DNA of 64,000 nt, taken from Cryptomeria japonica. Lineage: Eukaryota > Streptophyta > Pinopsida > Cupressales > Cupressaceae. Below, in pieces: positions 55,827 through 64,000 of the stretch (its first letter is position 1; each line of letters starts with the position of its first letter). The notes under the pieces were generated by a model. It was not told the origin of the DNA, ran no database searches, and was given only the letters and a program-made list of their open reading frames with translations. The position numbers and the translations under genes were made by a program. Location: positions 605,106,177 to 605,170,176 of the forward strand of contig NC_081405.1 of assembly GCF_030272615.1 (NCBI RefSeq), written 5' to 3'.

Positions 55827-58800
55827 CTAGTTACCATTTAATGGGGGCAACTGATCAAAAGTAGATTTATACTTTGTACGAGCTTCTGTAAGAGTGTTCT
55901 TAAGTGCATCCTTGACACTTTCCAATATTGTAATCTGAGTTGTAATATCAACTGACACTATGATCAAACCATCTAAAGTGCTTCCCTTAACTTAAGTTGA
56001 CAATTGGGTAGCTCGGTTGATCTTCTCTTTAATTGATGACAAATGGGGAATAAATAATGTTTGAAGAGCCATGATATCCATCCTTATTTTATGCTCTTCA
56101 TTCCGAAGTTCTAACTGTTGAGCCATAAGTGTTTGTAGCCTTGAATAAAAATTCTGAAGAGAATTTGGCTCGGTAGTCAATTTATTTGAGAGATCGGTGA
56201 TCTCCTTTTCAATGACTTCAGTCTTATTCTTGATATCTTTGATGAAGAATGAAAATGTACATAACTTCTAGAATAAATAAATAATATTCTTGAGTTGAGG
56301 GGACAACTCAGCAATAAATTCAATAAGCTTTATTTTACCTATAGCAATTGCTTTCTGTACTTCTTCAATCATCTTGGCAGTTAGCTCTTTTCACTTCAAT
56401 TTGCTAAGGTATTCTGATGCTTCTACTCCAGATTCCTCCAATTGAGTGAGTAGTTCATCCAGTTGCACATGGATGACAACATCTTTATTGATGGTAGCTT
56501 CAGGTATCATTTCTATCAATAATGTTTTGACCTTCTGAAGTATTCGGTTCTTCTATTGAAGAGCTATTTGTCTTTCCTGCTCTTCTTTGGCTTTACAATG
56601 CTCACTGAATTCTATCAATGCTTGCCCCTTCAATTTTGTTAGGTCAACATTCGGTAGCAAAATAGGCTTTGAAAGATCTACCTTAAAACTGTGTCATTTT
56701 TCTTTCTTCTCCTTTGATTATTATGCCTTTGTCAATTGAATGGGTACAATGGCTTTGGAGTCTTGTCCTTCCTTGGTATGTTGCTCGGTAGAGGCAACAC
56801 TTTTGCCAGTTCCTGTAGCCTCTGTTGTATCCTTTAGTGTTTCCTTGCTTGGAATTTCAGTGGCAATTATCTCGGTGCTTGAAGGAACTTGTAAATTTTT
56901 CTCTCTGGTGGCCTGAGAGGTAGGTTCATCTTGTTTATCCTTTGGAGCCTCTGTGCCTTCATCTGTGTCCTAAGGTTTCTCGGCTGAAACTTGTTGGGTG
57001 ATCGAAGGATAAGGCTTAACCTGTTCCAAAACTGATTCACTGGACACCAGTTTGGCATAAGTGCTTCCTTCTATCATCTCTCCTTCATGTGCTTCAGTGT
57101 GTATGACATCCTCATCTATCTGAATAGTGGAAGCAGGATCTTTCTCGGTGATTTCAACTATTTCTTCTTCACCTTTTGGTTCTTCAGTTTGAATCCTGAA
57201 TATCTTCTTCCATTTCTCTTTGGTTTCATTTTCAACTTCAAGATATAGTCCATTCATCATTTTGAAGGCCCTTTGTTTTACTTGAAAATTTGTCTGGTAG
57301 TTTTTCAAGTGATCTCTTATTTCATCTACCGACATATCTGGAAAGAGATGTACCAAAACTCTTTCTCTTATTTCCTTCTCCGAGTCCATAGCATATTTCC
57401 ATCTATTATCAATATGTGAGTATAATGCTTTTGGAAGAAAACCAGTCACTTCCAATGGAACTACTCGAAACTTGAGAAGTCTACTAATTACAGTCTCTTC
57501 TATTTGCCTCTTCTCTTCATCTGTTCTAGTATCATATTTTACATATCTAAATGACCCAAATCCACCATATTCCTTCAATTTTGCACAAAAATTATCGACA
57601 CTATGTACATCTTCCTTTGTGCTTTTTACAATTTGAAGTTTATTTACATCTTCTGACTCTGTGTCACTTTCCTCTTTATCCAAAATTAGTCTTTTGTTCT
57701 TCTTTCTATAAGTTTTTGTAACCTTAGGCATTTCTACATTCTTTTGCTTCTTACCGGGTGACACAATAGATGATCTAGTGTTTGGTTGCTTCACTGGTGG
57801 GATCAGTGATACCTTGGTTGCATCCTGTTTCTTTCTTTTCAAAATTTTGCCCTTTGGCAACTCGGTGCTCAGTATAATTGTTGTTTCTTGAGCTTTAGAT
57901 TCTTCCTCAATTGAAAGTTGATCACTCTTAGTAGGAGTGGAGGTAGAACCTTCTCCAAACTTTTCAATTAAATCCTTGATCATTCTGGTGGCTTTTCTGG
58001 CAGCCTTTGGAACAACAATGCTCTTTTTTACTTTCTCTTTCACCTCTTCATAGGTGCCATATCTTTTCTCAGTAGCATGCCTTGGAAGTGCTAAAAAGGC
58101 ATCTATCTGTTGTTGAGCAATGTCTAAATCTATCTCATAACCCATAGGCGGTAATGATTGAGTCCTGGGTTCTACTGCATTGACATAACAGTAGTCTATA
58201 TACAATTCAAAACATATAGTATCCTTGTATTTTTCCACTAGCTGAGGTTGAATGTACCTGCTATGCATCTTTTCCTGGAATTTGTTGAAGTAGTCATCCA
58301 TTATCATATTGAAAGTATCACCTAGCTGATTGATGAAATCATTTATTTGATGGGTGATAGGTCGGTGTAATTCCCAAACAACATTACCGACTGATGGAAA
58401 GAATTTCTGAAAATAGAAGAACATACACACTAAGAGTGACCCAAACTTTACTATGTTATCAGTATTATTATTTTTCAGTTTCCTTATTGTATTTAGATTT
58501 TCAAAAATATTCTTCAACAACACTTCACATAAATTAATTTGCATACCCTTTTTAACAATTTTATAGGCCAAATCTATAGTTGTACACGGTACACTGTTTT
58601 CTCTTGCCGACTAGAAGAAACAAAAACCAATAACTCTAATAGCAAAATTAAGTTTTGCATCTGTCGCATTGTTCAACTTAAGACCTCTGCTATCAGACTC
58701 AACACATGTTAATGTTATCAATTCCTTCTGTGAAATCATCTTCTATGCTCAGGCATGGTTAAATATAGGGTATTCGGTTATCATGTGAATAATCTCCTTG

Positions 58801-59183
58801 GTGATCTTGAAAGGTTGATCCTCTAGCCACATAAAATCGTCATGTACTTGGCTCAAGACAAATTTGACCCATTGGGGTTTGAAGACTCAAGGATAGGTTA
58901 GGGCTTCGGTTAATCCCTTGACTTTGATATGCTCAAACTTGCTATCCAGATATCCATCGGTGCACAATTTATCATACATATCCTTAATCTCATTATGACC
59001 TAGCTCATGAACTTTGCACTTGGTATAAAATCTAGCTTCTTCAATCAACAAAACCCTATCTGAAATAAGAGAAAATGTAGTTTTCTCATTGGGTTCGGAA
59101 GCCACTTTGGGAGGTAAGGTGTATTTCAGTGTAGGCTTCTCAATGGTTTCTACTACAATGACTTTCTAGACTTTGGGGGCCAT
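55827..59183 (-). pseudogene. Element G ORF2
   Basis: From an ATG at 59183 one frame runs about 1,118 codons to a stop at 55827, with roughly a dozen stops but no clear frameshift. The open part 58571-56970 has AYKIVKKGMQINLCEVL, KFGSLLVCMFFYFQKFFP, VEKYKDTICF, NAVEPRTQSLPPMGYEI and KRYGTYEEVK, which align with ORF2 of element C (KYEDDICF, EAVEPRMEEVEPMGYEV, KRTGTYLER). Basic and acidic regions follow, then a coiled-coil C-terminus (LQTLMAQQLELRNEEHKI). Function unknown. Confidence 0.78.
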
Positions 59184-59701
59184 TTCAAACTAAAATTCTA
59201 CTTACGAAGTAGCTTAGGGTTTCAAATAACCAAAAAATGCTTCCAACTTAGTAAATACTTCACAAATATTCACAACTTGACTTGATCAGTTAACTGCTAA
59301 AAATGCGACTTTAGATTTTCTAAATACCTTGAATTCGCTCTTGGAAATGTTTGATCGCCTTTTGATTCTCTTTTCTCTGCACTTTGAAAACTGGTAAGTA
59401 AAAAATGACCGTGCTCAATACTTTAAATATCTCCTTTTGACCTTATCGGGATTCGTGTGGTTAGGTTAAATAGGCATTAAATGCACTTGGTTTTACTTTA
59501 CCGACTAACTCTCTTATAAGCTTTTACCGACTAGACAGGTTTAATACTTTTATCGACTTCTCTGGTAAATCAAAAGACTAGATAATTTTTTGAACTTTCT
59601 ATTGCAGCTTAGCTATGCAGATTTTGGAATTAAGTGCATAAATATATAGGAACTATTAAGATCTAACCTTTGAGAATGCATTCCCTCCATACCTTTATTG
59701 A
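59184..59701. other. Gag-ORF2 spacer of element G
   Basis: About 500 bases of AT-rich sequence between the two frames on the minus strand. No gene. Confidence 0.5.
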
Positions 59702-59937
59702 CTAATTCAAAGTAGATTCACCTAACTCAGTAGGTAAGGTGCTTCCTTCATTAGTTGACACATTTTCCTTTTTTTTCCAAAATTTCTGCAATTTGCTTCT
59801 TATCTCCTCAATATCTCCTCTCGGTTGGTCTCTGCAGTCTTTAGCTATGTGTCCAACTTTGTGACAATGAAAACATACCATTCCTGGATTTCTCCATGAT
59901 CTCCGATTGTTCATTCCAAACCTTATCATACAGTTTG
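59702..59937 (-). pseudogene. Element G gag C-terminus
   Basis: The minus strand encodes NPGMVCFHCHKVGHIAKDC, a canonical zinc knuckle, then IEEIRSKLQKFWKKKENVS and a stop at 59702. The corresponding part of element C reads APGLVCYHCNKLSHIARFC. The upstream part is displaced by element D inserted at 59938. Confidence 0.85.
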
Positions 59938-60745
59938 TGTTGGCATATGCACACTCCAATGAGACATTGTAGGTGATTGAAGGTTTTGTCATTGATGGCA
60001 ACCTTACAATCCTATGACACTGGCAAGGCATTCCACCAGCACTAGCAAGATCAAACTCTACATCGACACTTAGACCATCAGCACCGACAGTGAAAGGAAG
60101 CATACCGAGATAAAAGCCGACAGGAATTTTATTGTTAATATATTTTGTTTATTATTGAAAAATCATTGTAAGCCGACTTGGCAATTTGTAAAATGACTCT
60201 TATATAAGAGAGATCATTGTATAATACTTAAAAAGGGATAGAGGAATATAATTAGGTGAAATAAGGCATACCTATTATGCAAAATATAGGTTAAGGGTTT
60301 ATGTAAGAAGCAGAGAAGAAACCGGTATTGGATCTGGCATTATAGATGCTATTTTGAAGCAATACAAGACACTGGATTTATATAATCCATTTTGTAAGTC
60401 AGTGAGACTTCCTATTTTGTATTTGAGCAGTGAGCTCTAGGCACTTGGCCTTCCTGCATGTGTAGGCCCCTCTTGTAGCAGTAATATTCTCTTATTGGCC
60501 AGTAATCGAATATTGTGGATCACAAATCCCACTGAGGTTTTTCCCACACCGGGTTTCCTCATTAAAATATTGTGTTATGGTGTGTTTTTCATGTGGTTGC
60601 TTTTGTCTCTGTTTATTGCATTACTTTCTATTTACCGGTACACAGTATTAATATGCTCTACATGTTTTAAGTTAAGAAAATCTTACAACCAGTTAGATAC
60701 TAATTCACCCCCCCCCTCCTCTTAGTATCTGTGGGAATCCTAACA
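59938..60745 (+). repeat. Element D 5' LTR
   Basis: 808 bp, similar to the LTRs of element A but with one instead of three U3 repeats. TATATAAGAG at 60201, U5 module CACTGAGGTTTTTCCC at about 60531, C-run at 60706. Confidence 0.9.
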
Positions 60746-60816
60746 ATTGGTATCAAAGCTTGGTCCTCTATTTTCAGAAGCCTAATAGCTTGAGGAAGAT
60801 CTTGACACCGGTAGAG

Positions 60817-61953
60817 ATGGACAACTTAATGAAGCAACTTGAAGGAGCTCTCTTAGACTATGATGCAGAAAAATTGAAAAATATCAAACTTGAAGATTAT
60901 CTAAAGGCTACTCAGGATATCATTCAAGCACTTCAAGAAAATCTTACTATTTCAAGAAACAATAGAAGAGAACTTTGTGAAAAGATGCAAAAAGAGAATG
61001 ATGAAAAAGAAACTCTTAATGATATGATAAACAAGCTAAAGCAAGAGAACATGACAACAAAGAATGAGATGCAGGATATGACTATGAGATTCTGTAAAGA
61101 AATTGAAGATAGAAAGAAGAATGAAGAAGACTTGACTAGAAGACTGAATGATGCTGCAAATCAAAACACAAGACTCAGTTATGAAAATGATATGTTGAAA
61201 ACAGATCTGATGCACACACAGAATGAGTCAAATGAACTTATGAGGTAGAAAGAAGTCTTAGAAAGAGAACTAGATACTGCAAATCAACATAAAGAGAAAT
61301 TCAAGAAAAGCTCAGAAGAACTTGGTAACTTGCTGAAGAATCAAAAACCTAAAGGTGACACTTGTGGAATTGGCTTTGAAGTTGGTGAAAGCTCTGGTAC
61401 TGCAAACACATAGGATCATAGCAAACTAGTAAGACAACCTACTGCTTATAAATTCAATGGAAAATGCTTTAACTATAACAAGTATGGTCATAGAGCAAAT
61501 CAATGTAGATCTAGAAATTATCAGAATACCAATGCACCCACCAGTCAATGTTCAAAATGCAACAAAGTTGGTCATAACTCTGAGAATTGCAGAATAAATG
61601 TGAGATGTTATGTTTGTGGAAGATTTGGACACTTATCTAATCAATGTAGAACACAAACTGGCATAGGTTATGGAAAGGCTATTCAGAAAAATAATGTGGC
61701 TTGTTATGCTTGTAACAAGATTGGACATATTGCAAAATTTTGCAGAAGCAAGGCACCACTAGTAGACAATAAAGGTTCTAGTTTGAAAGGAAAAGAAAAG
61801 GTTGAAGAAGTTAAGCAAGAATTCTCAAAACAATGGATCAGGAAATTAGAACTGAATGGTGTTGGGAATACTCCTCCACTGATAGAACCAAGCAACACTC
61901 CACCGGCAAAACAGAGTAGCACTCCTCCAACAGAAGTCTCTTCATCAAATTGA
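60817..61953 (+). pseudogene. Element D gag-like protein
   Basis: ATG 60817 (MDNLMKQLEGALLDYD) gives one frame of 379 codons with only two stops (61246 and 61411), both at positions where element A has Gln. Coiled coil, then GIGFEVGESSG, then knuckles CFNYNKYGH (Tyr for Cys), CSKCNKVGH, CYVCGRFGH and CYACNKIGH, and a Pro-rich end. The best-preserved gag-like gene of the window. Confidence 0.88.
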
Positions 61954-62256
61954 AGAAATTTCTTTGAGGGTTTGGCAATCAATGAGACATATGCTATTAT
62001 TCCCTCGGTTGATGGTAAGAAGTTGAAATTACTTCTATACCGATAGTTATGTTAAGTGATTACTTAACTGGCATGCATTAAATGTGGTAGTTGGAAAATT
62101 GAAATTATAAATTAGTGTTTTTGGCCCCATTTCACTTCACCGAGCATTCAAACATTTGAAGGGCATGAAATTTCCAGAGCTAAGGCATTTCGAGCAAAGA
62201 GGCAAGACATTTCAGCAATCAATCTTTCCAAAGGCAGAAAAAAGGTATTTATAATC

Positions 62257-64000
62257 ATGGCATCCTCCTCTGTACCTGAATTCATAGAAAACCCTACTAT
62301 AATTGAGGTAATCAAACACCCTAGGCCCGTATTTCAGCTAGTTCACGAGATAGCTAAAAAGGATGATAATGTTGGTGCATTTTCCAAATCCCAAAAGGAG
62401 TTGTTTTTGCAGAAGACCCTAGAATTTATATCCATTGCCATATAGAAGAATTAGGAGATGAAGAAATCAAAAACATGTACAAGACTGTCATATGTGATGA
62501 CTCCGAAATTGTTGAAACCCTAGGATTCACTGAGATCCTCTACATTCTAGACTTTCCTAAGGAAGTTATTAGGATAGTATTGAGCACGGTACATGGTGAA
62601 TTTTTCTAGCTAGATTCAATTCATAAAATTACCAAGGAAGCTGTGAAAGCTGTAACAGGGTTACCTTCCACCGGTAACAGACTAGACAAGACAAAGAAGG
62701 TCTCAAATGACCTGGTAATGAACCTAACAGGTGCAACATCTGACAAAAGGTCCTTAAGGGTAAATGATGTAACTGACATAAATGTGAGATTCATTAGCAT
62801 GATTTTAGGTTACAAAACAACACATGCAAATAGACTTAACTCAGTCTCCAGTTTATGCATAAAAAGTGCACATGATATGGTAAATGAGATTGTGAAAATT
62901 GATGTATGTGAATGGTTAAAGGATGAATTGATTGACAATTTAGGGAAGATCAAGAAGGATAAGAAAGGAAAATTTAGATTTGGCAACTTACTTGTATGCT
63001 TAATGCTACACATAACCAAACAGGTTCCCGGTATAGGTATCAAGAACCTTGGATTTGATATACCAGTAGGGAAACAGTTATCAGACTTGTTCAAAAACAT
63101 GGGTGAAATCAAACAAAAGAATATTGATGAGTATTTTCAAGCACTAAAGGCCAAAATGAACAAAAGAGTCAGACTGTCACAGGAAATTGTTAACAAATAC
63201 AAAGATGATATATGTTTTGTGATTAAAAAGGATGAGATCTGGACAGAAGTAGTTATCCCAAGAACAATTTGGGTTATTGAGATGGGTTATGAGACCGATG
63301 ATCACATCATTGAAACATATGCAAAAGCCCTTCTGGAAGCACCCAAGGAACCTAAGGAAGAGGTATTTGGTAGTACTGAGACCATTGAAAGCCAAATTCA
63401 ATCTAAGAAGAGAGTAAAGAAAGTTGAAGCAATTGTGAGAAGAGGTTCAAGGTAGGCTAAGGCTATCAAAGAAGATGTACTAAAACAAACCGGTATCACT
63501 AAAGATGAGTTATAGGCACAACAACCAGAAACTCACCTTTCACCGGTAGCAACTTCTTCAAAAAGTGACATGCTAGCTGAATTTAAAAGAGTTGTGAGGA
63601 AAAGACAACCTTCACCGGTATCCACACCTTCACCTAGAAGAACCAAGCAAAAACATGCAGTGAGGCCCCCGGTCAAGAAATCTACTCCTAAGAAGAAAAA
63701 GTTGACACCAAAGAAATATTTCTCCAATTGACAGACTATCCAGATGAAAGCACAGAAGAAGGAAAACTTAAAAACATCAACAAACTATATGACTCACTAT
63801 CAGTTGATGATAAAGAAAAGGTTGAAAACAGTGTTATTTTACACTTAGATATCTACAAAAAGTTCTTGATGCAAGTTGTAGATGAACTACCTGATGAACT
63901 ATTCAAGAGATTGGAAGCAAGAAGACAATCTGTTGTAGAACTTGACAAGAAAATTAAAATTGAAAAATTACTTGATGTTTACCCAGTTAACTCACCGAAG
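62257..64000 (+). pseudogene. Element D ORF2, cut by window edge
   Basis: ATG 62257 (MASSSVPEFIENP) is open until a one-base loss near 62390. The frame then continues with stops at 62607, 63453 and 63513, and a second shift near 63712. Conserved motifs: RIVLSTVHG, AVTGLPSTG, MILGYKTTHANRLNS, RFGNLLVCLMLHITKQ, KYKDDICF, IPRTIWVIEMGYE. Element A lacks the KYKDDICF segment. The protein follows A closely up to the window end. Function unknown. Confidence 0.83.

Larger units (their letters stand above)
46405..64000 (-). mobile_element. Element G: minus-strand pol-less LTR retrotransposon, partial
   Basis: The 3' LTR occupies 46405-46580 plus 54450-55502, interrupted by element C. It begins TGTTGCTATT on the minus strand and ends CCTAACA. 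A polypurine tract GTCAAATGGGGAGAT lies next to it (55503-55517 on the complement). Inward are ORF2 (59183-55827) and the end of gag (to 59704). Element D interrupts gag at 59938. The remainder of gag and the 5' LTR are beyond the window. Gene order is the same as in A, C and D; no pol was found in the visible part. Confidence 0.82.
59938..64000 (+). mobile_element. Element D: pol-less LTR retrotransposon, 5' part
   Basis: Starts TGTTGGCATATGC at 59938 inside the gag of element G; GTTTG (59933-59937) is the presumed target copy. The 5' LTR ends CCTAACA at 60745, then ATTGGTATCAAAGC. Gag 60817-61953 and ORF2 from 62257 run in the same order as in element A and are similar throughout. ORF2 and the 3' LTR continue beyond the window. 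Confidence 0.9.

Overview
The window is transposable-element DNA from a large plant genome. I see no intact host gene, rRNA, tRNA or CRISPR array. Long LTRs, initiator-tRNA-Met primer sites, insertions inside insertions and heavy stop-codon decay suggest a gymnosperm-like genome, but that placement is inference. Five insertions are delimited to the base by target-site duplications (TSDs): A TTATG, B TTTAG, C TCCAT, E TATAT and a CACTA element with AGG.

Layout. 1-1431: edge of a minus-strand Ty1/copia element (gag fragment, primer site, LTR). 1432-4490: unassigned DNA, a duplicated exon-like fragment, GA repeats. 4496-11064: element A, an LTR element with gag and an unknown ORF2 but no pol, inserted in a minisatellite that continues to about 11640. 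12958-14038 and 32330 onward: a decayed copia fragment X, split by element B. 14039-32324: element B, a copia element with gag, protease, integrase, RT and RNase H, whose pol is split by a CACTA DNA transposon (18987-28767). The CACTA element holds captured host-gene pieces, above all DRM-type DNA methyltransferase sequence arranged as inverted repeats, plus a PPR fragment. 32847-40718: element E, a gypsy-like element with only gag and a protease-like region. 41208-43157: a decayed multi-exon gene of unknown function. 43860-46404: a tandem satellite of about 360 bp. From 46405 to beyond the window: element G (minus strand), with element C (46581-54444) inside its 3' LTR and element D (59938 to the edge) inside its gag.

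A, C, D and G form one kind of element: LTR, a gag-like protein of coiled coil plus zinc knuckles, then a protein of about 1,000-1,150 residues (ORF2) with a conserved domain I do not recognise, then the polypurine tract and LTR. None carries protease, integrase or reverse transcriptase, so they presumably borrowed copia machinery. They share with the copia elements the primer site, a U5 sequence module, repeated polypurine tracts and an inverted repeat that straddles the last polypurine tract and the start of the 3' LTR; its arms co-vary between families.

The three observations most worth following are the DRM inverted repeats inside the CACTA element (a possible hairpin-RNA source against the plant's own RNA-directed DNA methylation enzyme), the ORF2 lineage, and the co-varying hairpin at the 3' LTR junction.
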